A DNA stretch of 64,000 bases from assembly GCA_963691705.1 (NCBI GenBank), contig OY829541.1, positions 38,147,661-38,211,660 of the forward strand. The letters are read 5' to 3'. Position numbers and translations under genes: made by a program. Source of the DNA: Viola odorata. Taxonomy: Eukaryota > Streptophyta > Magnoliopsida > Malpighiales > Violaceae. This document shows, one piece after another, positions 32,140 to 44,557 of the stretch; the stretch's first letter is position 1, and each line of letters starts with the position of its first letter. The notes beneath the pieces are model-generated. The model worked only from the letters and a program-made list of their open reading frames with translations. It was not told the origin of the DNA and did not search any database.

Positions 32140-35100
32140 TCAGGTTGCATTTGCTGTGACATCATGAACTTTATCATACGAACCAGTCTGCTCGTTGAAT
32201 GAGTACCTACCAAGAATCAGCAAAGGATAAAAAAAATCAGCTATCAAAACTGCAGACACTACTACTTGACTGTAGCCAAAATATACACCAATTGCCTGAC
32301 ATTAACGGAATCTATAAATTTCTAAACAGTCTTGCTGCACAATAATAAGATGGTAGGGAGCACAACAATACTAACTTCCCAATGCTTTGTAAATAAATAG
32401 CATTAAAAGCATTAACCCTAGGTTTGAAACCCTAAATGGTATGAAAATCAAATGCACTCTGATACTAAGTCCAGAATACTAGCCTATCAGGGATCACAAC
32501 TGAAAGGCGTCTGAAAAACAAGGACGGGAAAGATACAGACGAAGCCGGCCATTACAAATTGACATACTTTACCTTGCTAAGTAAAAGCCAAAGTCCACAC
32601 ATAACAGATTTAACCTATCTTAAATGGAAGTGGCAGTATATATATACACCAAACCATGGGACAAAGGAACTGTCAAACCTGACACCTCATCCTAAAACGT
32701 TTCAACACCAACTCCACAGATTTTTTAAAGATAAAATGTGAAGGAATCAGTGTTTTTTTTTTCTTAAAATGTTTACATTTTCTTCGTTTTCACTTTCTTT
32801 TCACTATTTTCATATCATTGACCAAACCAATGGCACCAAATTGTTAGCAGTTTAATATAAGAGTTTCTCCACAAGCAATACAAAAGGATAATTGGACCGA
32901 AAAAAATAACCGGTTCATTACCATTGTCCTGATGTTGCATGACAGTGCAATCCAGTAGATGGGTCGTAATAATAGCCCGAGCTGCTGTTGTAGTAGTACC
33001 TAAAGAAATGTGAATCTGACATCAGAATAACTACTAGCTTGTAAGAAAACGCAAAATTTGGTAAGAACGGCGCTCGCATGTTGCATTATCCTCGTTACTT
33101 ATAACATGTTTCTTAAGTCTTCAAGTTCACAGAAACCTAAGAGTAAAAATTTATAGGAAGCTGTTGCAGAGAATAACTACTATTTTGGCAATCACAACAA
33201 GATACTTAAGACTTGCAAAATGCAAATAGCCAACCAAAATGATCATCAAGAATGCTCCAAGGAGAAAACTACCAAATGTAGGTAAGAATGCATGAACAGG
33301 CGGAAGAAGCACATAGGATTGAGAATCCAAACTTCTAACAGTATGCTCTGTACGTATTGGTGAGCAATGCAAGTCAGAACAGGAAAATATAAGCATGACT
33401 GAAGTTTTGACTACGATAGTTCAACAAGCACATGTTGGCATATTTCCATCATACGCCTTTCTTTTCTCTTGATGAAGGTGAAGTACAACTTCTTACGAAA
33501 TGTTACATCAGTAAATCTCTAGCTTCTCATGCAAATATCCCTTATTTAGATCCATTCTCTGTGATGCCTGTAAAATATGAAACACTGCTAAGACCATTTG
33601 CTTAACCCATTTTTAAAAATAGAAAATTACACATTTACCCTCCAGTGGATGTGTTGAATAAATAAATAAATAAAAGCATAAAGGCACTCACACTTCAGAT
33701 GCAATTTGTACACTCTAGCGAACTAAATGAAAAAGAAAATTGTTAACAAAGGCAAATTGTGGAATTCCTATCTGTCACTGCAATAGTTGGAGCAGAAAAA
33801 AACCAAAGGCAGATACCCACAGCTAAAAGTAAGCTAGTCTATAGTCTATACCGATATATAACTACAAAAAATTATAAAACTAAAACAAGAAAATATGAGA
33901 CAAATAGATCAAATCAACAAATATAAGATAACCAGAGAGGGAGAATACCCAGAAGTCTCATCATATGCATAGTCATTTTGCAAAGCTCCAGCTGCAAACA
34001 AGGAATTAAAATGTATAACAAAATTAGGCCAAGACAGTGATAATAACTTTCACATGGACAATACACTCTTGAGTAATTGTTATGTCATCCAAAGCTTACG
34101 GAAAACTAAAACAGCATGCTAAAAGTTTACTCTCAGAAACAGTGTCTAAGTCCCGTGACGGTTGTTGAATAAGTCCATTAGAATTAGTGCTAATCGCCAA
34201 ATTACCACTGTCAGATGATGGTTTAGCAATATCAGCCTCTTCATCATCAGCAAACATGTCAAACTCATCAGCACCATTTCTTGACGGTTGTCCCCCAGGT
34301 GCATTAAGGTTTGAAGTTCCAACATCTGTGTTCAAGAGTGAAGAGGCTGTTCCCAGATCTCCCACGTTAGAGGATAGGTCATTCCCTGTTAAATAACCAG
34401 AACTCTCCTGGCCCATACTGGTGGATGTACCCTTTCCCCTAGCCAGAGTTAATCTTTCATATCCTTCTAGAGAAGTTAAAATAAGCATGGTTAGGAAGCA
34501 CAATGAACGGATGCTTGTACATGCAAAGGTGAATACATGGAAAATTTTGCAGATACAATTTCCTTCAACAACAATTACCACCTTTAGAAAAGAGAGATGC
34601 TGTAGGTGTAGATGGTGCATTTTTCTAAATACGGTGGGCAATCAAGAATCAATTAGCACTATAAACGGTCAATGTATGGCCCTAAGATAATTTCTACTCA
34701 TTAAAAGCATGTAAAACTAATCTGGGACAGACTGCATGGCATAGAATGAGCAGAGGGTCTCTATCATATGCATACACAAACATTTCACACAAGTGAGACC
34801 ATGTTGGAGGCAAGAATCAAACAAAGGCACCAAAAAAAATACCTAGCACAAAAATGTAAGTCCAGCACAACTATTTGCAATGCTAGCCAGACTACATATC
34901 TTAGTTCTGTTTTTATTGCCCAAAAACAAGATTACTGGAAAAGAAGCATACACTGATTATGAACAAGCAAATAACCTACTATATATATGAAACCAACCTG
35001 CTTCACGCTTGAAAATCTCTTGCTTATCATGGTACACATCTGCAAGACAGTTAAATTCATGATTGAGTAATATACCAAAAGCAAAAAGATGGTGGAGGGG

Positions 35101-37430
35101 TAGGGATAGGTATTAGAGTGAACAGAATAGAATATACTTAACTGTATTCGCCATGCTCCAAGAGCTTGTTAGCATCTTCAGTTAACTGGTCAAAAATGAG
35201 TTGCGTCTCAGCTGGCATCTTCTCCTTGCTCTTGTTTGTGCCTCCCTTCAACCTCCTCAAAGCTTGTAGAACCTGTTAATAAAAAGAGATTTCAGTTGAC
35301 GTCATAATACAAAAGTTGAAGGTATATACTCATAAGAATACCTGCAAGCATAGTTGCTAGCACAAGAACATAAATGTCTCAAAGTCTGTCCAATATAGGA
35401 AAATGCAAAAAGAAAATCAAAACACATAAAAATCTCCAATAGAAGATCCAATCAATTTACCGTCTCTCCTGGTTCAAGCAAGTTGGCAATACGCCTCTTT
35501 ATCATCGCAATGTATTCAGAAGAAAGGTCACGTACAGCATGCTCACTTTCTTCTTCGTTATTTCTTTCCATGGTGCTTTTCGCAGCATATCTAGGGTCAG
35601 CTTCAACACTATCAAGCCATGCATCCTAAAAGAATCCACATGGACACTATATCAAATTCAATTTTACATCACTGATGATGAGCTTCAATAAGATGTCTTA
35701 CCTTGATTTCATTTTCCTTGACATATTCAACAAAATTGCCCTGTGCATCAAAGTAGCCTTCTTCTCTCTCTTTCTCCAGATTAAATGGCTCTATTGGTAT
35801 CCCATCTTCATCAAAATCTTCATTTTCCTGACAAAATAAATCTCTCATCACAGACTATCCTTTCCTTGCCCCAAATACTGGTGGAAATCTGATATACTTT
35901 TGACTGAAAGAAAATTTTCCCAATTCAGCACAACTGATGTAAATTATTATATAAAAAAAGCATCCATTGTGCTAAGGCGTTAATGGTGAGCATAATGCTG
36001 CAAACCCTATGCAGAAAACCAATGACAAATGACCCACAGAAGCTGAGGCGGTAAAACATATGCAATCAAGCCTTAGAAATGGCCAAAACAAAATTAATTA
36101 GGGTCTGATTTCCAGACTGTTAAATGAACTAGAATTCTTATAATTAATATATTTTTATGAGGCAAAATCAGTATTGGTAAATAACTTGAAAACCTCTAAG
36201 ATATCTTTCCAGAGCTTATAAGGCATATAAAATGTATGCAAGTGATTAACTACATAGAACAACATGGGGGGAAGAAAACAGTCACACAGTTTACAGGTTG
36301 ACTTGTCAATGATATGGTTGAATAGTTTTGACTAGAAGTTTGATTTTGAGTCAGTTTGTTCCTGAAAGGGCAGACCATTAACTTTTTGGAAGAAATTAAA
36401 TAATGATGCATCAGGGTGCTTCTTTCCCAAATTTTATGTCTCTCTATTCTACTCTTACTGCTTCCCAATCAATTTTCTGCATTTTTTGTGATCACCTGTT
36501 TCTTATACACTTTAGATCCCATGCGTTGTTAAAGCGACAGTTCTACCCAATCTCCTACTTCATTGCTTATTTTCATCAGCAGTGCTCTACACAATATCCC
36601 TCTTTAATTTCAAGCAAAATCTGCAAGCCTTGAACTGCATCAAGCATATACAAAAGGTATACTATTTAGACTATCCTACACTTCTCAATGAGATGTCTTA
36701 CAACTTAACCAAGTCCATCAACTTTTGCTTGCAAAGAAACGGAACAATTTGAGAATGAAGGTTTTTTAGAAGACTAACCTCATAAGTGACTTCAGCAGCA
36801 GAGATGTCATTGATTTCTTCATCAAAGAGTTCGGCATTAATTTGATTACGGTGCATGGCGCGCTCAGTTGCAGCCAAACGAGCATCTGCTGTCTTGCTTG
36901 AACCGTCTCCAGCTCCAGCTCCAGCTCTACCTGGTGCTTCCTCACCAGGCTTTACCTTCTTACCCTTGGGAAACCTAACTTTCTTCTGCCTGAAAATCAA
37001 ATAAGTCAAACTTAAGCACATACATACATGCATGCATTCACTTCAATTTTCAAAAGAAATATCAGCTACATGATAGTATCAGTTTTAATCCTATGCAACT
37101 TTTTATTCATTGAAACACAAATTTTCACTGATCATGTGAGCACATAAACTATTTCTACTCACTCCCACTCCATTAGAACACACCAGAGTTGAGCACCAAG
37201 CATTTAAGCAGCAAACATGGACGCCCCAGAAAGACCCAACACATCTAAAAGAAGGTAACCCGAAAATAAGATACTAAACTAACATTGGGGTCCGAATTCA
37301 ACAACCCAGCAGAAAAAAACTAGAGATTTGAGAGAAACAAATAATACTTGTGGGTGGTTTTGTCGTCATCGTCTCCAGAGTCTTCGACGAAAGGTCGCTT
37401 CCGCTTAGGGCGTCCCACCTTTCCGTCCAT
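32140..37430 (-). CDS. CD2BP2 / Lin1-like U5 snRNP protein (10 exons, 426 residues)
   Basis: Exons (minus, gene order): 37348-37430, 36779-36989, 35702-35827, 35461-35625, 35143-35272, 34998-35039, 34131-34466, 33949-33991, 32922-32999, 32140-32206. Frames join without a break and all introns are GT-AG. Exon 1 is basic (MDGKVGRPKRKRP). Residues about 75-145 hold the family signature INAELFDEEIND and DGIPIEPFNLEKEREEGYFD, then DAWLDS. Residues about 253-364 are a low-complexity Ser/Asn/Asp linker. The C-terminus (about 368-415) is an OCRE-like aromatic repeat (YAYDETSGYYYNSSSGYYYD...). The animal and yeast relatives end in a GYF domain; I see none here. Known role of the family: a U5 snRNP assembly component in the nucleus. 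The function is inferred from homology. Confidence 0.88.
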
Positions 37431-38663
37431 TCTAGCAGACTTTATTCGCCGACAGTAGATCAACTTCGACTTCGAGAAAGCAAAACACAAATTTCAGCGC
37501 TGCTACTTACAGGGGAAAAAAGAGTTTGCCAGCGCTATGATAGACGCGACTCGCCGCAAATCGGGTCAGCTTTGTTTCGGTTTGTCCATTAAACCGTTTC
37601 ATCGCCAGGGCTGGGCCCATTTGGCCCATCCTTTCTGAAGTGTATCCCATGAGATAGCCTTAGGCCCTTACTTTGTTTTTCTTTTTTTCTTTTTTCCTTT
37701 TTAGGAACTTACTTTGTTTAGCTAACAACCGGTTTACGGTTTATAATATTTTTATTTTCCGGGAAAAAAAGAAAAAAGAAAGAAAGAGGAACTATTATGG
37801 ATTTAATTCCCTATGCTACTTAGTACTTACACCACTCATTATTAAATTATTATTACAGTTGGGGTGGATGATTTTACGTTCATGTTTTTTAGAAATGAAA
37901 TTGTAGTTCAATACCAGCCAATTACTTAATACTAAATATTAAAAAAAAGAATAGTCATGTTTGATCTAATAGAAAAAGGCTCATCATGAGTATTCTTTTT
38001 TTTAGGATGGCAATGGGTACCCATACCCGCATACCTTTCCTTGGTTTTGTCTCTCTTCTCTTTCCTCTCTCTATCTTTTTAAATTTTTTTTCGTAATAAA
38101 AACTCAATATTCTTATTTAATACTTTGAACAAAATAAATTAAAAATTATAAAAATATAATCTCAAGTAATTAGACATTCACTTTTCATATTTTTCTTAAT
38201 TTTTTTATAAATGGGTTTTACGGAATATGATGCTATAAAAAAAATATAAATAAAATAAAATTATAGTAAATTTTTACTTAATTATAAAAAAAATAAAAAT
38301 TTGGTGAAATAATTTTATTAAGTTAAATAATAAATAAGTAATTGGATATCCATTACATACCCAATTGGGTATTGGGCATATTGGGTATGGATAATAATGG
38401 ATATTTAGTTGCGGGTATGAGTTGGATATTTACCCATACCCACCCATACCCGCCCAATTATCATCCCTACACATATGAAAAATAGTGATTCACATCTTCA
38501 AATTGGATACTTATCAAAATGGTCATAAACCTTAACTTGGACACATTTCAATGAATCATAATGGATCTCATTAACCTTGATTCTAGCTCTTTGGATGTTG
38601 GATTGGTGAAAACTAGCTTTGTTGAGTAGAATGTTGGATTGATAAAAGCTAACTTTGTTGACT
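37431..38663. other. Promoter side of the CD2BP2-like gene and intergenic DNA
   Basis: 37431-37620 is the presumed 5' UTR and promoter. 38004-38471 has weak inverted ends (GGATGGCAATGGGTACCC at the left; ACCCGCCCAATTATCATCC at the right), a form common in small plant hAT-like elements, but no target duplication was found. The rest is AT-rich. Confidence 0.4.
38655..38663. repeat. 9-bp target-site duplication of the MULE, left copy (TTGTTGACT)
   Basis: TTGTTGACT directly precedes the element and is repeated without change at 40019-40027 directly after it. Nine bases is the standard Mutator-superfamily size. Confidence 0.9.
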
Positions 38664-40018
38664 GGCCGAAATGGATTTTGAGCCCCTGCAGTCTAATTGA
38701 TTGACTTATTTCACCCTTCTGACAGATTTTTGACTTATCTCCTCCCTCCACTAAAGCCCAACAATTTATTTCACCCCTCCTCCTAACGCCGCCAACATTT
38801 TCCGTCTGTTTGCTGACGTGGCGTGCCACGTCAATTGACACGTCAACGATTGATGACGTGTCACGCCACGTCAGCAAACAGAACCGGGTCGAGCTCAAAA
38901 CGGGTCGAAAAAACGGGCTGAATTTTAAATAGATTTTGAGTCCCTGCAGTCTAATTGATTGACTTATTTCAGCCCTCCACTTAAGCTCAATGATTTATTT
39001 CATCCCTCCGCCTAACGTCATCTACATTTTTCGTCTATTTGTTGACGTGGCACGTCGCCACGTCACCGACTACTGACGTGTCACGCCACGTCAATTGACA
39101 CGTCATTTTTTCTTTCTTTTCCTTTTCTTTCTTTTTTTCTTTCTTTTCTTTTCTTTTCTTTCTTTTTTTCTTTCTTTTCTTTTCTTTTATTTCTTTTTCT
39201 TCTTCCTCCTCCGTCACCAACCGGCCATCAACCTTCTCCCTCTCCGTTGGCTCTTGGCCTCCTCCTCCTCCATCACAGCACCAACCATCATCAATTAATT
39301 AATTTTAATTTTACCATCTCCCCAAAACTTCCAAAACTGCAAAATCAAACCACCAAACCACCTGATAATGGGAGAGATGGGTAGTGGTATGGTGTGGGTG
39401 TTGATTTTTAATTTTGGAAAAGAAAGAAGGTATAATAAAATTGAAAAAGGAAGAAAAAGAAGGTCCGTGGCTGTGCAGAAAAAAAGAAAGAAAGAAGAAG
39501 GAAGAAGAAAAAGAAAAAAAAGAAAAGAAAAAAAAGAAAAAAAGAAAGAAAAAAAAGAGAAAAAAAATCACGTGTCAATTGACGTGGCGTGACACGCCAG
39601 CAGTCGGTGACGTGGCTATTGACGTGGCACGACACGTCAACAAACAGACGAAAAATGTGGATGGTGTTAGGCGGAGGGATGAAATAAATCATTGAGCTTA
39701 AGTGGAGGGCTGAAATAAGTCAATCAATTAGACTGCAGGGACTCAAAATCTATTTAAAATTCAGCTCGTTTTTTCGACCCGTTTCGAGCTCGACCCGGTT
39801 CTGTTTGCTGACGTGGCATGACACGTCATCAATCGTTGACGTGTCAATTGACGTGGCACGCCACGTCAGCAAACAGACGGAAAAGGTTGGCGGCGTCAGG
39901 AGGAGGGGTGAAATAAATTGTTGGGCTTCAGTGGAGGGAGGAGATAAGTCAAAAATCTGTCAGAAGGATGAAATAAGTCAATCAATTAGACTGCAGGGGC
40001 TCAAAATCCATTTCGGCC
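38664..40018. mobile_element. Non-autonomous Mutator-like element with ~440-bp TIRs
   Basis: The element starts GGCCGAAATGGATTTTGAGC and ends with its reverse complement. The inverted arms are 38664-39105 and 39575-40018. Each arm holds two related units in direct order: both contain CCCTGCAGTCTAATTGATTG, a CTAACG..TCTACATTTT.CGTCT-like block and palindromes such as GACGTGGCGTGCCACGTC. The centre (39106-39570) is pyrimidine-rich then purine-rich and encodes nothing credible. Reading frames in the arms (38548-38898 minus, 39805-40062 plus) are mirror images of the same TIR and not genes. Confidence 0.9.
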
Positions 40019-40027
40019 TTGTTGACT

Positions 40028-41494
40028 TTGAGGTCAATTATACTCCAATCAAGTTTTGTTGATGACTCCTTTGGTTAACCATACACCCATCGGATTATTT
40101 ACATTAAGATACTAATTATGTGGTGCTTTTAACTATGCGTCACAAGCTAGTCCATCATTTAGTGAATCCGATACCTATTTTAGTGGCTAAAATTTCACAT
40201 CAAGCTTTAATATTTTTCCCAATGTGAAACATTTTGGGTGGAAGCTTGTAAAAGATATTTTATCATATCTATAAAAGTTAATCTAGAAAAGAAATTCATT
40301 AATTTTGGGTGGAGGCTTGTGAAAGATATTTTAGTTACCTTAAGATCCACATATTTTATTTGTTAACATTTTCGTAAAATAAATTATTATATTTTTGAAG
40401 AAATTTTGATTATTCATATTAATAATAATGGTAGTAATTTTTTGTTGAGCAATAGTAATAGTTCTTTTCCGTTCTTTTATGGATATATGACTAATCTTAT
40501 TCAAATTGGACTATATGGAGGGACTACACTTCTTACCTGTCAACTTTATTCTAAAGACTCAAATTTTGACGACTGCAGCTGATGATTTTTTATAGGCGGA
40601 GGTGAAACTTGAACCCACCCTACTCATACTTTGTCTATCTATAGATAATCATTCACACCATAAATGATAACAAGATTTCGAAAAGTAGACTTGTTCGGCT
40701 AATTTAACTTGTAAAATCATGGATGGGTTGGTGCAGATCCGTTTTGACAAAAAATAGTTGAATTGATAGTTTGTTGGTTCAGTTACTGAGCCGGGTATAC
40801 TGAGTATGGTTTCACAGTACAACTAATCAAATCGAGGAACGATAGGGTTTTTTGAGATGGTTTGAAAAACAAAACAAGATTTTGGTTGAATAGGTAAAAC
40901 CCATGTCCCGATGGGTTCAACTAGCAAACTGTACGAACCTAGTTTGTTTTCACGGTTCAACTAGTTTGGCCTATTTTTTATTATTTTAAATTTTAAATGG
41001 ATATAATTTGTTATTCGGATCAATTTTTAATTTTATAGGAAAATTGTTGAAAAAATTGAACAAATATAAACGTTTGAATCATATAAAATCTTCTCCAAAT
41101 GTCCTCCAAAGTTTTATATTTTTTTTTCTTCATAAATTTTTTTATGTTTTAAGGTTACGCATATATTTATGAGATGTCAAATTAGTTTTTATATTTTTAG
41201 TAATCAATTTTAAAATTAATAATTGTTTGTAAAATTAAATTAAAATTAAATTTTTTATAAAAATATTTAATATTATCTATTAGGTTGAACATGGTTTAGC
41301 TCCGATTAAATCGATTCAAGGTTTTCAAAACCTTGAGTGATAATATACTAATTTACTTCTGAAAATCCAATTAAAACGTATGCTTCAGGTAAAGGAAAAA
41401 AGAAAAAAGAAAAAAAGATACGGAGGATGCACTCGCTTGGAAGTTATGCACTCAGTCCCCTCCTTTGCTTCAGCTCAGGAAGTGAAACAGTAAG
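40028..41494. other. Intergenic region upstream of TFIIIA
   Basis: AT-rich. 40680-41340 holds GGTT/AACC-rich stretches (GGTTCAGTTACTGAGCCGGG, GGTTCAACTAG) like those of small dispersed plant transposons, but ends were not defined. The proximal promoter and 5' UTR of TFIIIA are presumed to be in the last 150 bp. Confidence 0.4.
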
Positions 41495-42571
41495 ATGGCG
41501 GAAGAAAGCTCCGCCATTTTTAAGGATATAAGACGGTATTACTGTGAATTTTGTGGTATTTGCAGATCCAAGAAAGCTCTCATCAGTTCTCACATCCGAA
41601 CCTACCACAAGGTTATTTCTATTTTATTTTCTTTCTCGTTCAATCGCTTTATTTATATGGGTTCTCTTAGTTTTTATTGTTTTCATGAAAGAACGTTTCT
41701 TTCTTTGTTCTCTTTGCTTTGCTGCCGGTATAGTTGAATTTCATTAGTGAAGGGAATTGGTGATATCCACTTATGTTTTCTAAGCTGTTGTTGTAATTCG
41801 TTAACCACTTGACTTGAAAAATAGAATAAAAAATAACTTGTGGTTTTAATTGTCTGCTTGTTTGGACCTGGTGGTTAGTTTTGATTTCTCTTTGTTCTGA
41901 TTGTCATGTTTGCTGTCCTCATGTTTAGGAAGAGGTGGGTGAGGAAACGGTTGATGGGGATGAGGCAAGTAGGGAAAAAAAGTCCAATACATGTGGAAAA
42001 TGTGGTGCTAGTTTTATGAAGCCAGCATACTTGAAGCAACATATGCAAAGTCATTCACTTGAGGTATTTCATTGCACTGATTTTGTTCCCTATTGATTCG
42101 GCTTCCAGAAGAAAAAAGAGAGTTAAATTTGGTGCCTTTTCATCTCATTGATTTTTCTTTGGGGATACACCTCCTTTCATGAAAAATGTATACATATGGC
42201 GCTTCAGTAGCCAGTAGCTTAGAATTTACTTTTTTCCTTCTGTTATGGTGCTGATACATTATGGTGGCACATGAAGATTATGTTGTTGCTTTGTTTATGC
42301 TGTGTTTTGTCCAAAGCTCTAAGCTGTATCAATAATGGTGGAACTACTGGTGTCTGCCTTAGTTAAGATTAATAATTTTGCAAGAGTATTGTTTTAAGTA
42401 GAAAAATCCTTGGCATATCAAGATTGTGTTGTGGCTATGTTTATGTTATTCTGTCAGCAGATTTTCGTGTATCATAAAATCTGGTATTGTTTGTGTCTGC
42501 CATCCTGAAGTTAACAACTTTGCATAATCTTCTTTAAGCAGACTAGCCTGTTTTTTTTTTGCAATGTGAAG

Positions 42572-42674
42572 CATTGGATCCCGCACAAAGAACTCCAAAA
42601 TGCGAGAGGCTATGCAAGTCTAGGCTTGAGTGGACCAGTATCAGGCTGGGAGACCTCCTGAGAAGCTCCTTCAA
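42572..42674 (+). ncRNA. P5SM: P5SM: plant 5S rRNA-mimic cassette exon in TFIIIA intron 2
   Basis: Within intron 2 (42064-42810) a 103-nt block copies plant 5S rRNA: GGATCCC, then AGAACTCC, GCTTG.G, AGTA..AGG.TGGG and GACCTCCTG.GAAG, in the same order and spacing as in 5S rRNA. It is bounded by AG (42570-42571) after a T-run and by GTAAAG (42675). Published work on plant TFIIIA (P5SM) shows that ribosomal protein L5 binds this mimic and controls skipping of a stop-containing exon. Here the pairing and exon borders are read from sequence; L5 control is inferred from the family. Confidence 0.85.
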
Positions 42675-43066
42675 GTAAAGCCTCATTCACGTTCCAGTTA
42701 CAATTGAGGTTTGAGGGATGGTCTTATGTAATTTCTCAGGTTCAGTACTTGTATGTCAAAGTATTCCAAGAATTCCTTCTAATGCGTATGTGAATCTCCT
42801 GATTTTGTAGAGGCCTTATAAATGCTTGGCTGATGATTGCCACGTCAGCTACAGAAGGAAAGACCACTTAACTCGTCACCTTCTGCTGCATGAGGGGAAG
42901 CTGTTCAAGTGTCCCATTGAGGAATGCAAGCGTGAGTTTGTGTTTCAAGGGAACGCAAAAAGACATGTCAGAGAGCTGCACGATAAGGATGCCCCACTCA
43001 ATAGTTTTGATGGTCAGAAGGAGTATGTTTGCTCAGAAATGGGATGTGGGAAATCATTCAGATTTC

Positions 43067-43071
43067 TATCC
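43067..43071. repeat. Target-site duplication of the Sirevirus, left copy (TATCC)
   Basis: TATCC, coding bases of TFIIIA exon 3, is repeated at 49096-49100 directly after the right LTR. This proves simple insertion into the exon. Confidence 0.93.
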
Positions 43072-44557
43072 TGATGATTAGTCAATGAATGGACTAGAGG
43101 GGGGGGGTGAATAGTCCCTTCTAAAAACTTCAAACTTTCTGCACAAATAGAGAAGAGAAGAATAGCAATACACAAATATGTATAGTGGTTCCAATTCACA
43201 CGAATTGTACTCCACTACCTAAGAGTCCTCCTCTTAGGATTTTCGAATGCAACACCTTGCTATTCACTAGAGCTTTTCACGGGTTCAGCTCAACAACCTT
43301 ACAATTGGTTTTACCGGGCTCACCAACAACCTTACAAGTAGTTTTTCACGGGCTAAACTACAACCTATGGATTTTCAAGGCTCAACCACAACCTATCAAT
43401 AGTTTTCCAAGGCTCACTAACAACCTATCAATAGTTTTTCAAGGCACAACTATAACCTATCAATAGTTTTTCAAGGCACAACTATAACCTATGGTTTTTC
43501 CGGGCTTAACCACAAACCTAAGTTCTCTTTCAAGGGATGAGAACACTACCCTTAACCCAAAAGTGTTAGGTACACTTTTCAAACCTTAACAAAGATATTA
43601 TCTCAAAATGCAACAAACAATTGGTGTACACAAAATGAATAATAGTATGATTAAATTCAACACCAATAAATGAACAAATTACCTCAGAAAGAAAGCTTCA
43701 AAAGAACTCCCAAAATGACACAAGACAAGATTGAAATCGTTGAGGACAACTTGTGTAAAGAGTGTTTTGATTTTTGGAGTTTGTAAAATGGAATTTTTAT
43801 GAATGAGCTTTCTCAAAAGGTTCTCTTGTTGTCTACTTGTTCATTCTTACTATCTAACTCATCTATGATGAGTATATATAGTGTTTGACAGAGGGAAGTC
43901 CGGACAAGAGAGGATGGGAACAAAAATGACCGTTTTAAGTGGACAAAGTGACTGTTGGAACTTGTCTGCTTCTAAACGTGATCACGGTTAGGAGTAACCG
44001 TGATTACGGTTAGGACGAGCTCCTCAAGCCTTTTTAAAAAACTAGCCGTTAGACTGACGTGATTCACGTTTAGGTCTAACCGTGATCACGGTTGCTTAAC
44101 CGTGATTACGTTAAACCCCTTAACGTGATTCACGTTACTCTCGGATGTAAAAATCGACTTTGATATCCTTAACCGTGATTCACGGTAAGGCTTACCGTGA
44201 TCACGGTTAGCTGAAATTGCAAACCGTGATTCACGTTTGGCCATAACCGTGATTCACGTTTAAGGTATGATTTGAAATCCTTAAAACGTTTTTCAAAACT
44301 TGTTTGACACAAAACCTTTTGACCCTTAATCTCTGAGGTATTTGAACACAAACCAAGTGTTAAAATAATACATACTTACATATAAATTCGATCCTAAATA
44401 ACACTTGATCTTGAGCTTGCGATTCCTTGAATTCGTTGCTTCTAATATTCGTTCTTCGCAAACTACACACATTCACACTTAAAATCCAATTAGCTATCTA
44501 ATTAATTTACGAGTCTTGACATCATCAAAATAGGTTCGAATACCCTTTGGGCTAACA
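43072..44557 (-). repeat. 3' LTR of the Sirevirus (left copy)
   Basis: On the minus strand it begins TGTTAGCCC and ends TAATCATCA. It carries a TATATATA box (about 43873-43883), a palindrome cluster (43976-44262) and, at 43300-43500, about five ~35-bp repeats built on CAACCTATCAATAGTTTTTC. A G9 run lies near 43100. Confidence 0.92.
43976..44262. repeat. Cluster of about ten CGTGATYACG palindromes in the Sirevirus LTR
   Basis: Repeated AACCGTGATCACGGTT-, AACGTGATTCACGTT- and TAACCGTGATTACGG-type units occur within 290 bp, several perfectly palindromic. The same cluster stands at 48514-48800 in the other LTR. Conserved palindrome arrays in LTRs are a described Sirevirus trait; their role is unresolved. 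Confidence 0.85.

Noticed and set aside
38004..38471. Possible small hAT element
   Set aside because: The ends are only roughly inverted and no target duplication was found, so it is mentioned within the intergenic entry only.
38548..38898. Minus-strand ORF, mirrored by a plus-strand ORF at 39805-40062
   Set aside because: Both translate the same MULE terminal inverted repeat in opposite directions. The similarity is due to the TIR, not to paired genes.
39035..39695. Lysine- or phenylalanine-rich ORFs on both strands
   Set aside because: They are translations of the pyrimidine/purine-rich centre of the MULE.
43185..43466. 93-codon ORF duplicated at 47723-48004
   Set aside because: Lies in both Sirevirus LTRs and consists of their short tandem repeats.
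43300..43500. Regular ~35-bp repeats considered as a CRISPR-like array
   Set aside because: The repeats are contiguous and degenerate without unique spacers, in a plant LTR.
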